Shown one piece after another: positions 28,544 to 36,717 of a stretch of DNA of 64,000 nucleotides. This DNA comes from Streptomyces sp. CA-210063 (GTDB lineage: Bacteria; Actinomycetota; Actinomycetes; Streptomycetales; Streptomycetaceae). The notes under the pieces were generated by a model that was not told the DNA's origin, ran no database searches, and saw nothing but the letters and a program-made list of their open reading frames with translations. How positions within the stretch are numbered: the stretch's first letter is position 1; every line of letters begins with the position of its first letter. The translations under genes were made by a program, and so were the position numbers. Location of the stretch: assembly GCF_024612015.1 (NCBI RefSeq), contig NZ_CP102512.1, positions 7,130,001 through 7,194,000 of the forward strand, in the 5' to 3' direction.

Positions 28544-31311
28544 AGGTGAGGGAAGAGGAGGTATCGGCGGCAGTTGGGGTACAGGGTGCTCCCCGACGTC
28601 CCGCCGTGCATCTGGCCTCCGGCACTCGTCTCGGCGACGCGCATCCCAGGCAGGAGGGGCCGACGGACTTGCGTCTCGTGCCACCGGCGCTGGCCGCGTG
28701 GGGGACGGCGGCGCTGATGGTGCATGCCTCGCCCGGGTGGGTCACGGGTGTGGTCGTGGTCTGTCTGGTCGCGGGCGTGGCCCTGCTCGTCATCCGGCAA
28801 GGGCAAGGGCAAGGGCAAGGGCAAGGGCAAGGGCAAGGGCACGGGCACGGGCACGGACAAGGCCACGGGCAAGGCCATGGCCACGGGCAAGGCCTTGCGC
28901 ACGGGCGGTGGCGACGACGACGTGGAGCTGGGGGCTGGACGAAGGTGTCCGTCGCCGCCCTGCTGCTGTGCGCCGGTGCGGCCGCCGCCTCCGCCGGGCT
29001 GCACGGGGCGGACCTGAGGCGTGGTCCCGTGCCTGACCTGGCCGAGCAGTACGCCCGTGTGACCGCGGATGTCGAGCTCACCTCCGACCCACGCCTCACC
29101 CGCCCCCGGATCAAGGGCAACCACGCGGCCCCGACCGCTGTGCTCCTCCAGGCCGAGGTGCGACGCATGACGAGCCCGGACGGGACGGTGGTGGACACAC
29201 GGACTCCGGTGCTGGTCATCGTCGACGTGGAGAGGCGGTCTCATGTGGGCGCCGGCGCCGACGCGGGTCCGGCCGCAGGCGGTGGCGGTGACCGTGACGG
29301 TGGTGGTGATGCGGGGCTGGGCGCGGGGCACGGCGAGAGTGCAGGTGGGGATAGCGGCGGAGGTCCCGGCACGGGTGGCCGTTCGCCCTGGCTCTCGCTG
29401 TTGCCGTCGACCCGGGTGCGGGTGGTGGCGCAGGTCGTGCCGACCATGGTCGGGGGAGACCGCGTGGCGGCCGTACTGCGGGTGCGGGGCGGTGGGGTGC
29501 CGGAGGTGGTGGGGGAGGCGAGTGCGGTGCAGCGGCTCGCGGGGCGGTTGCGCGCGGGGCTGCGGGAGGCGACCGACGGGCTGGACGCGGACGCGCGGGC
29601 GTTGCTGCCGGGGTTCGTCGTCGGGGACACGTCGAGGGTGCCGGCCGAGTTGGACGAGGCGTTCAAGGCGACCGACCTCACTCACCTTCTCGCTGTCAGC
29701 GGAGCCAACTTCACGATCCTGTTGGCCCTGTTCATCGGGCCGCCGGGGCTGGCCCAGCGGGCCGAGCGGCGGGGGCTCGCGCCCCGGCTCGGGATTCCGT
29801 TGCGGGCGACCGCGCTGGTCGGCGGTGCGCTGACCATCGGCTTCGTGATCGTGTGCCGGCCGGACCCGAGTGTGGTGCGGGCCGCGGCCTGCGGTTCGAT
29901 CGCGCTGCTGGCCATCGCGACGGGCCGCCGCAGATCCCTCATCCCCGCGCTGGCGACGGCGGTGCTGCTGCTGGTGCTCTACGACCCCTGGCTGGCCCGC
30001 AGTTACGGCTTTCTGCTGTCCGTCCTCGCGACCGGCGCCCTGCTCACCCTCGCCCCGCGCTGGAGTGCGGCACTCCAGCGACGCCGGGTGCCACCGCGTC
30101 CGGCGGAGGCGCTGGCGGCGGCGGGAGCCGCGCAGGCGGTGTGCGCGCCGGTCGTGGCCGTACTGTCGGCCAAGGTGAGCCTGGTGGCGGTGCCGTGCAA
30201 TCTGCTGGCGGAGTTCGCGGTGGCCCCGGCCACGGTGCTGGGGTTCGCCACGCTGGCGACGGCCCCGGTGGCGATGCCCGTGGCCGAGTGCCTTGCCTGG
30301 TGCGCGAGCTGGCCCGCCGGCTGGATCGCGGACATCGCCCGCACGGGGGCGTCGCTGCCCGGCGCGGGAGTGGACTGGCCGGGCAGTTGGACGGGCGCGC
30401 TGTTGCTCGCTCTCGTCACCGTCGTCGTCGTGTTCGTCGGGCGGCGGCTCGTGAGCCACCCATGGCTGGTCGGGGTCTGTGTGGTGGTGTTTCTGCTGGT
30501 CGTGGTGCAGCCACCACCGCTGACCAGGGTGATCACGGGGTGGCCGCCGCCGGGCTGGCGGTTTGTGATGTGCGATGTCGGCCAGGGCGACGCGACGGTC
30601 CTCGCGGCGGGCGACGGTGCCGGGGTGGTCGTGGACGCCGGTCCCGATCCGGTGCTCGTCGACCGTTGTCTGACGACACTCGGCATCACCGAGGTCCCGC
30701 TCGTCGTCCTCACCCACTTTCACGCCGACCATGTGGCGGGGCTCCCGGGAGTGCTGCGGGGGCGGTCGGTGGGGGCGATCGCGACGACGGGGTTCGCGGA
30801 GCCCGCCGACCAGGCCGAGTTCGTACACAGGGAGGCGGCGGCCCGGCGGATTCCGGTGACACGGGCCGTGGCCGGGGAGGAGCGGCGCACCGGGAGCCTC
30901 GCGTGGCGGGTGCTGTGGCCGCCGGGCGACGCGTCCGCACCGGACGGGCCGAACGACGCCAGCGTGACCATGCTCGTCCGCTCGGCCGGCCTGACCCTGC
31001 TGCTCCTGGGCGACCTGGAACCCCCTGCCCAGCGGGAGCTGTCGAGATCCCCCGAGGCCGCGGCGCTGGGGGCTGTGGACGTGGTGAAGGTCGCCCATCA
31101 CGGGTCGGCCTACCAGGACCCGGGCCTGATACGGGCGATGGCCCCACGGCTGGCGCTCATCTCTGTGGGCGCGGACAACCCGTATGGCCACCCGGCCCCC
31201 AGTACGGTCGCGGCGCTGCGGGCCGGGGGTGCCGCGGTGCTGCGTACGGACGTGGACGGCGCGATCGCTGTCGCGGGTACGGCGAAGGAGTTGCTGGTGG
31301 CGAGAGACTGA
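28540..31311 (+). CDS. comEC: ComEC/Rec2 family DNA-uptake channel
   Basis: The ATG at 28540 overlaps the comEA stop and gives 923 residues. The start has hydrophobic segments interrupted by a Gln/Gly/His repeat (about residues 87-120) encoded by a gggcaa array. An OB-like domain follows (ADVELTSDPRLTRPRIKG). The Competence membrane domain includes FVVGDTSRVPAELDEAFKAT and HLLAVSGANFTILLALF. A C-terminal metallo-beta-lactamase-like domain carries CDVGQGDATV, LTHFHADHVAG and VVKVAHHGS. Streptomyces is not known for natural competence, so the actual role may differ. Confidence 0.94.
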   Translation: MKVREEEVSAAVGVQGAPRRPAVHLASGTRLGDAHPRQEGPTDLRLVPPALAAWGTAALMVHASPGWVTGVVVVCLVAGVALLVIRQGQGQGQGQGQGQGHGHGHGQGHGQGHGHGQGLAHGRWRRRRGAGGWTKVSVAALLLCAGAAAASAGLHGADLRRGPVPDLAEQYARVTADVELTSDPRLTRPRIKGNHAAPTAVLLQAEVRRMTSPDGTVVDTRTPVLVIVDVERRSHVGAGADAGPAAGGGGDRDGGGDAGLGAGHGESAGGDSGGGPGTGGRSPWLSLLPSTRVRVVAQVVPTMVGGDRVAAVLRVRGGGVPEVVGEASAVQRLAGRLRAGLREATDGLDADARALLPGFVVGDTSRVPAELDEAFKATDLTHLLAVSGANFTILLALFIGPPGLAQRAERRGLAPRLGIPLRATALVGGALTIGFVIVCRPDPSVVRAAACGSIALLAIATGRRRSLIPALATAVLLLVLYDPWLARSYGFLLSVLATGALLTLAPRWSAALQRRRVPPRPAEALAAAGAAQAVCAPVVAVLSAKVSLVAVPCNLLAEFAVAPATVLGFATLATAPVAMPVAECLAWCASWPAGWIADIARTGASLPGAGVDWPGSWTGALLLALVTVVVVFVGRRLVSHPWLVGVCVVVFLLVVVQPPPLTRVITGWPPPGWRFVMCDVGQGDATVLAAGDGAGVVVDAGPDPVLVDRCLTTLGITEVPLVVLTHFHADHVAGLPGVLRGRSVGAIATTGFAEPADQAEFVHREAAARRIPVTRAVAGEERRTGSLAWRVLWPPGDASAPDGPNDASVTMLVRSAGLTLLLLGDLEPPAQRELSRSPEAAALGAVDVVKVAHHGSAYQDPGLIRAMAPRLALISVGADNPYGHPAPSTVAALRAGGAAVLRTDVDGAIAVAGTAKELLVARD
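28797..28850 (+). repeat. gggcaa / gggcac hexanucleotide array in comEC
   Basis: About seven gggcaa-type units run into gggcac units and then degenerate copies. They encode QG and HG repeats on the loop between the second and third hydrophobic segments. The array preserves frame if units are gained or lost. Confidence 0.88.
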
Positions 31312-31315
31312 CCTC

Positions 31316-32134
31316 ATGGATACCGCAGAGCTTGACGCCTACCTCCGCCGTCTCGGGGCCGAGCATCCGGCCTGGCCCACCCTCGACGTCCTGCGCGAAC
31401 TGCATCTGCGCCATCTGCGGGCGGTGCCGTTCGAGAACCTGTCGATCCACCTCGGAGAGGAGATCGTCCTGGAGGAGAAACAGCTGCTCGACAAGGTGGT
31501 CGGGGAGCGTAGGGGTGGCTTCTGCTTCGAACTGAACGGCCTGTTCGGGGCGTTGCTCGCGGCACTGGGGTACGACGTGACGCTGCTCGCGGCGCGGGTG
31601 TACGGCGAGGAAGGGCGGCTGGGCATCCCGTACGACCATCTCGCGCTGCGGGTGCGGACGGTGGACGGGGGCGACTGGCTGGCCGACGTCGGGTTCGGGG
31701 CGAACAGTCACTATCCGCTGGAGTTCGAGGAGCGGGGGGAGCAGGAGGATCCGGGCGGGACGTTCCGGGTGGTCGAGGCGGATCGGGAGAGCGGGGGGCG
31801 GGAGTTCGGGGACCTGGACGTACTGCGGGACGGCAAGCCCCAGTACCGGCTGGAACTGCGGCCGAGAGCGCTTGGAGACTTCGTGGCCGGGGCCTGGTGG
31901 CACAGCACCTCGCCGGCCTCGCACTTCACCCAGTCCCTCGTCTGCTCCCGGGTCGCCGAGGGCGGCGGACGCATCACCCTCAGCGGCCGCACCCTCACGG
32001 TCACCTCGGCGGCGGGCGACCGGGAGGTGACCGAGCTGGCGACGGATGGGGAGGTGCTGGCGGCGTATCGGGAGCAGTTCGGGATGGAGCTGGGGCGGGT
32101 GCCGGAGGTGGGGGAGGGGAGGAGGGTGCGCTAG
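31316..32134 (+). CDS. Arylamine N-acetyltransferase
   Basis: This 272-residue NAT-family protein transfers acetyl groups from acetyl-CoA to arylamines or hydrazines. The catalytic triad is visible: Cys70 in ERRGGFCFELN, His108 in IPYDHLALRV and Asp124 in WLADVGFG. Family motifs RAVPFENLSIHLGE near the N-terminus and ASHFTQSLVCSR in the C-terminal half also fit. It begins 4 bp after comEC and is probably co-transcribed. In actinomycetes NATs may serve secondary metabolism or detoxification; the substrate is unknown. Confidence 0.93.
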   Translation: MDTAELDAYLRRLGAEHPAWPTLDVLRELHLRHLRAVPFENLSIHLGEEIVLEEKQLLDKVVGERRGGFCFELNGLFGALLAALGYDVTLLAARVYGEEGRLGIPYDHLALRVRTVDGGDWLADVGFGANSHYPLEFEERGEQEDPGGTFRVVEADRESGGREFGDLDVLRDGKPQYRLELRPRALGDFVAGAWWHSTSPASHFTQSLVCSRVAEGGGRITLSGRTLTVTSAAGDREVTELATDGEVLAAYREQFGMELGRVPEVGEGRRVR

Positions 32135-32199
32135 ACAGGCCGGGAGGGGGTGTGGGGTGAGGGCGCTGGACGGGCCGGAGTGCGTGGAGTGGGGCCGGT

Positions 32200-32463
32200 G
32201 TGACGGAAAATGGCGCCGTGAGTGATGTGAGACATGTGCTGGTGCTGCCCGACCGTGACGCCGCGGAGGAGGCGGCGGAGGCGCTTCGGGAGCGGTTCGG
32301 GCTGGATGAGGAGCCCCAGCTGGTGCGGGACGCGCTGGCGGGCGAGGACGACGCCGAGGACGCGCAGTGGCTGTTGGTGCTGCGGGACGAGCGAGGGCGG
32401 CTTGATCCGGTGGTGTTGGACGAGTTCGCGGGGGAGTGGGAGGGGTGGCGGGAGGAACCGTAG
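32200..32463 (+). CDS. Conserved small acidic protein
   Basis: The GTG at 32200 gives 87 residues; the GTG at 32218 is an alternative start (SDVRHVLVLPDRDAAEEAAE). The sequence is acidic with a beta-alpha-like pattern (RHVLVLPDRDAAEEAAEALRERF, then AQWLLVLRDERGRLDPVVLDEF), reminiscent of small ferredoxin-like or ribonuclease-E-inhibitor-like folds. I cannot assign a function. It lies between the NAT gene and holA. Confidence 0.65.
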   Translation: MTENGAVSDVRHVLVLPDRDAAEEAAEALRERFGLDEEPQLVRDALAGEDDAEDAQWLLVLRDERGRLDPVVLDEFAGEWEGWREEP

Positions 32464-32622
32464 AGGTCGCGCGAGCCGGGCCGGGGTTCGTGTGTGCTCG
32501 GGGGATGGTGCGGGGCGGTAGGTCGTGCAACCCGGCGCTGACGCGGCACGACTGCCCGCGGCTGAGTAGGGCCCACGGGCGTCCGGGCTTCGTTGTCAGT
32601 GGGCCGTGGGATGCTGTGGGCG

Positions 32623-33609
32623 ATGGCCAAGAACACTGCGCATGACGACCCTCTCGCCCCCGTGACGCTTGCCGTGGGCCAGGAGGACCTTCTGCTCGAC
32701 CGGGCCGTGCGGGAGGTGGTGGCCGCCGCGAAGGCCGCCGACGCCGACACGGACGTACGTGACCTGACCTCGGAGCAGGTGCAGCCCGGCACGCTCGCCG
32801 AGCTGACGAGTCCGTCGCTCTTCGCAGAGCGGAAGGTCGTGGTCGTACGGAATGCGCAGGATCTCTCCGCCGACACGATCAAGGATGTGAAGGCGTATCT
32901 GGGGGCTCCCGCCGAGGAGATCACCCTCGTGCTGGTGCACGCGGGTGGGGCCAAGGGGAAGGGGCTGCTGGACGCCGCGCGCAAGGCGGGGGCGCGGGAG
33001 GTGGCGTGTCCGAAGATGACGAAGCCGGGGGATCGGCTGGCGTTCGTGCGGGGGGAGTTTCGGGCGCTCGGGCGGTCCGCCACGGCTGAGGCGTGTCAGG
33101 CGCTCGTCGACTCGATCGGGAGTGATCTGCGGGAGCTCGCGTCCGCGGCGGCACAACTGGTCGCGGATGTCGAGGGGACGATCGACGAGGCGGTGGTCGG
33201 GCGGTACTACACCGGGCGGGCCGAGGCGTCGAGCTTCGAGGTGGCCGATCGGGCCGTTGAGGGGCGCGCGGCGGAGGCGCTGGAGGCGCTGAGGTGGTCG
33301 TTGGCGACGGGGGTGGCGCCGGTGTTGATCACCAGTGCGTTGGCTCAGGGGGTGCGGGCGATCGGGAAGCTGTCGTCGGCGCGGGGTGGGCGGCCGGGGG
33401 ATCTTGCGCGGGAGTTGGGGATGCCGCCGTGGAAGATCGATCGGGTGCGGCAGCAGATGCGGGGGTGGACGCCGGATGGGGTGGCCGTGGCGTTGCGGGC
33501 GGTCGCCGAGGCTGATGCCGGGGTGAAGGGTGGGGGGGATGATCCCGAGTACGCGTTGGAGAAGGCGGTCGTGGTGATTGCGCGGGCGGCTCGGTCTCGG
33601 AGGGGCTGA
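32623..33609 (+). CDS. holA: DNA polymerase III delta subunit
   Basis: This 328-residue protein is the clamp-loader wrench that opens the beta sliding clamp. Its N-terminal AAA-like domain includes VTLAVGQEDLLLDRAVREVV and FAERKVVVVRNAQDL. The collar domain holds GSDLRELASAAAQLVADVEG and PWKIDRVRQQMRGWTPDGVAVALRAVAEAD. The ATG at 32623 is preferred over the GTG at 32593 because MAKNTAHDDPLAPVTLAVGQ fits the family length. It is convergent with rpsT. Confidence 0.93.
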   Translation: MAKNTAHDDPLAPVTLAVGQEDLLLDRAVREVVAAAKAADADTDVRDLTSEQVQPGTLAELTSPSLFAERKVVVVRNAQDLSADTIKDVKAYLGAPAEEITLVLVHAGGAKGKGLLDAARKAGAREVACPKMTKPGDRLAFVRGEFRALGRSATAEACQALVDSIGSDLRELASAAAQLVADVEGTIDEAVVGRYYTGRAEASSFEVADRAVEGRAAEALEALRWSLATGVAPVLITSALAQGVRAIGKLSSARGGRPGDLARELGMPPWKIDRVRQQMRGWTPDGVAVALRAVAEADAGVKGGGDDPEYALEKAVVVIARAARSRRG

Positions 33610-33758
33610 GTTTTCTCGCCCCCGCCGCCCCTACCCGTCCCTTCCCCCAGGGGCGCTGCCCCTTCGACCCCGGACTGCCCTGGGGGCTGCCGCCCCCAGA
33701 CCCCCGCTGGGGGATGACTGGCGCGTCTGGACTGAGTGGGCATGTTCAGGTGCGTCGT

Positions 33759-33787
33759 GGCTTGTCGCGCAGTTCCCCGCGCCCCTG
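33759..33787 (-). repeat. Palindromic repeat family, half copy 2
   Basis: The arm cgcgcagttccccgcgcccc is preceded by ggcttgt and followed by a different inner hairpin (ggacggcccttcgggcctgtcc). It is the inverse orientation of the copy at 2024. Confidence 0.75.
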
Positions 33788-33861
33788 GAGGACGGCCCTT
33801 CGGGCCTGTCCTCCAATGCGGGTGGCTGTCCTTCTGCGTCGGGAAGGCCTGGCACAACGCC

Positions 33862-33907
33862 GAAGCCCCGCCGTCCACCCTGGGGAAGGGTGGTGAGGCG
33901 GGGCTTC
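33862..33907. terminator. Bidirectional terminator between holA and rpsT
   Basis: gaagccccgcc (33862-33872) pairs with ggcggggcttc (33897-33907), and ccaccct/agggtgg pairs inside. It suits the convergent genes on both sides. Confidence 0.75.
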
Positions 33908-34036
33908 CGGTTCACGATGGTGGACCTGTACCCGCGTGGCGAACGCAGGCCGCGTACGGGTCCGGGGGTGCCGGGTGGGAGCGGATGAGAGAGGGCCCGC
34001 TCTGGGTCCAGCCGGCGGTCAGATCAAAGAAGGAGC

Positions 34037-34303
34037 TCAGCCCTTGAGGGTGGCGACCTTGGAAGCAAGCGCCGACTTCTTGTTGGCGGCCTGGTTCTTG
34101 TGGATGACGCCCTTCGAGACAGCCTTGTCGAGCTGACGCGCGGCAGCGCGCTGGTACTCGGTGGCCTTCTCGACGTCACCCGCGGCAGCGGCCTCACGGG
34201 CCTTGCGGATCGCGGTCTTGAGCGACGACTTGACGGCCTTGTTGCGAAGGCGCGCCTTCTCGTTCGTCTTGTTCCGCTTGATCTGGGACTTGATGTTCGC
34301 CAC
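34037..34303 (-). CDS. rpsT: 30S ribosomal protein S20
   Basis: The GTG at 34303 gives 88 residues starting [21 protein letters not shown], the usual S20 N-terminus. The longer open frame to 34390 adds 29 residues not seen in the family. The sequence is Lys/Ala-rich and helical ([20 protein letters not shown]), typical of a primary-binding 16S protein. It is transcribed divergently from lepA, a common bacterial arrangement. Confidence 0.96.
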   Translation of the reverse strand: MANIKSQIKRNKTNEKARLRNKAVKSSLKTAIRKAREAAAAGDVEKATEYQRAAARQLDKAVSKGVIHKNQAANKKSALASKVATLKG

Positions 34304-34548
34304 GAATGAGCCTCTACAGGTTCTGGTGCGGGGCCGCACGGGTCCCGAACCGGTGATTTTCTTGGGTTGTGTCTCGTGCTGAGAGGGCATGAGACACAGC
34401 CATCCACGCTACCAGCCACCCACGGGTCGGCCCAAACCGGTCGCCGCTCTCCGCCCGTGGGACCATGGTGCTTACGTATAGACCCGCTAGATCCGATCCG
34501 ACCCGAGACCGCAGACGGCTGCGGACGCCTCAAGAATCAGGACCCTGC

Positions 34549-36417
34549 GTGCCCGCGATCCCTAGCCATGTGCCCGAGCCGAGCCGTACCGACCCGGCTC
34601 AGATCCGCAATTTCTGCATCATCGCGCACATCGACCACGGCAAGTCCACGCTCGCCGACCGGATGCTCCAGCTGACCGGTGTGGTCGACCAGCGGCAGAT
34701 GCGTGCTCAGTACCTCGACCGCATGGACATCGAGCGTGAGCGCGGTATCACGATCAAGTCCCAGGCGGTGCGTCTGCCCTGGGCGCCGACCACCGATCCG
34801 GGCAACACGCACATCCTCAACATGATCGACACCCCCGGGCACGTCGACTTCACGTACGAGGTGTCGCGGTCGTTGGCGGCCTGTGAGGGGACCGTCCTCC
34901 TGGTCGACGCGGCCCAGGGCATCGAGGCGCAGACTCTCGCCAACCTCTACCTGGCGATGGAGAACGACCTCAAGATCATCCCCGTACTGAACAAGATCGA
35001 CCTGCCGGCCGCGCAGCCGGAGAAGTTCTCCGAGGAACTGGCCAACCTCATCGGGTGTGACCCCGACGACGTTCTCAAGGTCTCCGCCAAGACGGGCGTG
35101 GGCGTCGACGCGCTGCTCGACCGGGTCGTCGCCGAGGTTCCGGCGCCGGTCGGGGTCAAGGACGCGCCCGCGCGCGCGATGATCTTCGACTCGGTGTACG
35201 ACTCGTACCGGGGTGTCGTCACGTACGTCCGTGTCATCGACGGGCAGCTCAACAGGCGTGAGCGGATCCGGATGATGTCCACCAATGCCACGCACGAGCT
35301 GCTGGAGATCGGGACCAACTCGCCCGAGATGCTCCCGGCGGACGGACTGGGTGTCGGTGAGGTGGGCTACCTCATCACCGGGGTGAAGGACGTCCGGCAG
35401 TCCAAGGTCGGTGACACCATCACCAGCCTGGCCAAGGGTGCGACCGAGGCGCTGGGTGGATACAAGGATCCGAAGCCCATGGTCTTCTCGGGGCTGTATC
35501 CGCTGGACGGGTCGGACTACCCCGAGCTGCGTGACGCCCTCGACAAGCTCCAGCTCAACGACGCCGCGCTGGTGTACGAGCCGGAGACCTCCGCCGCGCT
35601 GGGGTTCGGCTTCCGGGTCGGCTTCCTCGGGCTGCTCCACCTCGATGTCATTCGCGAGCGGCTCGAGCGTGAGTTCGGGCTCGATCTGATCGCCACCGCG
35701 CCGAACGTCGTGTACCGCGTCGTCATGGAGGACGGCAGCGAGCACACCGTCACCAACCCGAGCGAGTTCCCGGAGGGCAAGATCGCGGAGGTGTACGAAC
35801 CCGTCGTACGCGCCACGATCCTGGCTCCCTCCGAGTTCATCGGGTCGATCATGGAGCTGTGCCAGACCCGGCGCGGTGTCCTGCTCGGCATGGACTATCT
35901 GTCGGAGGACCGGGTCGAGATCCGGTACACGCTGCCGCTCGCGGAGATCGTCTTCGACTTCTTCGACCAGCTGAAGTCCAAGACCCGCGGCTACGCCTCG
36001 CTCGACTACGAGCCCACCGGCGAGCAGACCTCCAGCCTGGTCAAGGTCGACATCCTGCTGCACGGCGACAAGGTGGACGCCTTCTCGGCGATCACGCACA
36101 AGGACGCGGCGTACGCGTACGGGGTGCGGCTCGTCGCCAAGCTGCGCGAGCTGATCCCGCGGCAGGCCTTCGAGGTGCCCATCCAGGCCGCCATCGGCTC
36201 CCGGGTCATCGCCCGCGAGACCATCCGCGCCATCCGCAAGGACGTCCTCGCCAAGTGCTACGGCGGTGACATCTCCCGGAAGCGGAAGCTGCTGGAGAAG
36301 CAGAAGGAAGGCAAGAAGCGGATGAAGATGGTGGGCTCTGTGGAGGTTCCGCAGGAGGCCTTCATCGCCGTTCTGTCCAGCGACGACAGCGCCGGTGGCG
36401 GCAAGGGCAAGAAGTAG
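34549..36417 (+). CDS. lepA: Translation elongation factor 4 (back-translocase LepA)
   Basis: The GTG at 34549 gives 622 residues. The GTPase domain has AHIDHGKST (about residues 26-34), [19 protein letters not shown] and NKIDLP. Domains II, III and V follow, and the LepA-specific C-terminal domain contains [26 protein letters not shown] and [19 protein letters not shown]4 remodels stalled or post-translocation ribosomes. The frame opens further upstream to 34465, but those residues are not family-like. Confidence 0.97.
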   Translation: MPAIPSHVPEPSRTDPAQIRNFCIIAHIDHGKSTLADRMLQLTGVVDQRQMRAQYLDRMDIERERGITIKSQAVRLPWAPTTDPGNTHILNMIDTPGHVDFTYEVSRSLAACEGTVLLVDAAQGIEAQTLANLYLAMENDLKIIPVLNKIDLPAAQPEKFSEELANLIGCDPDDVLKVSAKTGVGVDALLDRVVAEVPAPVGVKDAPARAMIFDSVYDSYRGVVTYVRVIDGQLNRRERIRMMSTNATHELLEIGTNSPEMLPADGLGVGEVGYLITGVKDVRQSKVGDTITSLAKGATEALGGYKDPKPMVFSGLYPLDGSDYPELRDALDKLQLNDAALVYEPETSAALGFGFRVGFLGLLHLDVIRERLEREFGLDLIATAPNVVYRVVMEDGSEHTVTNPSEFPEGKIAEVYEPVVRATILAPSEFIGSIMELCQTRRGVLLGMDYLSEDRVEIRYTLPLAEIVFDFFDQLKSKTRGYASLDYEPTGEQTSSLVKVDILLHGDKVDAFSAITHKDAAYAYGVRLVAKLRELIPRQAFEVPIQAAIGSRVIARETIRAIRKDVLAKCYGGDISRKRKLLEKQKEGKKRMKMVGSVEVPQEAFIAVLSSDDSAGGGKGKK

Positions 36418-36717
36418 CCATCGGCGGCGGGCGTGGCCGACCGCCGGGGTAGTCACTGTTACCCACGGAAACTGGGGCAGAATGCGGGCTCGTCGCGTTT
36501 CGGCGCGGCGGGCCCGCGGGTCTTCCGGGGGACGTCGGCGCGTGATCGTACGGTCGTTCTCGGTGGAAAGTGACCGCCCGCCGCCCCTTACGAACCGGCG
36601 AACCGCGCTCTACCCTGATCACCACTCGATGGTTACTCGCGAGTTAAACAACAGCCGCTTTGAGCCAGCCGCACAGTCCATGAGCCAGCTGTACTGTCGC
36701 GTGCCCCGGAGGATGTC
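36418..36717. promoter_or_regulatory. Promoter region of the acyl-CoA ligase gene
   Basis: This 300-bp gap has no believable gene. It contains the near-perfect palindrome at 36633-36646 and the ggagg ribosome-binding site for the ligase just before 36718. Confidence 0.5.
36633..36646. promoter_or_regulatory. Palindromic operator candidate upstream of acyl-CoA ligase
   Basis: TTACTCGCGAGTTA is a 14-bp inverted repeat with one mismatched pair and a perfect ACTCGCGAGT core, about 72 bp before the start codon. The size and symmetry suit a TetR-type fatty-acid regulator, but the regulator is unidentified. Confidence 0.5.

Larger units (their letters stand above)
33610..34036. other. Non-coding region between holA and rpsT
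   Basis: This 427-bp stretch holds a half copy of the dispersed palindromic repeat (33759-33787), GC-rich cccccag-type inverted segments around 33680-33715, and a strong hairpin at 33862-33907. No credible gene is seen on either strand. Confidence 0.6.

Noticed and set aside
28438..31317. 959-codon minus-strand frame opposite comEC
   Set aside because: The Arg/His/Gln-rich translation mirrors comEC and its repeats. Motifs and gene overlap clearly support comEC on the plus strand.
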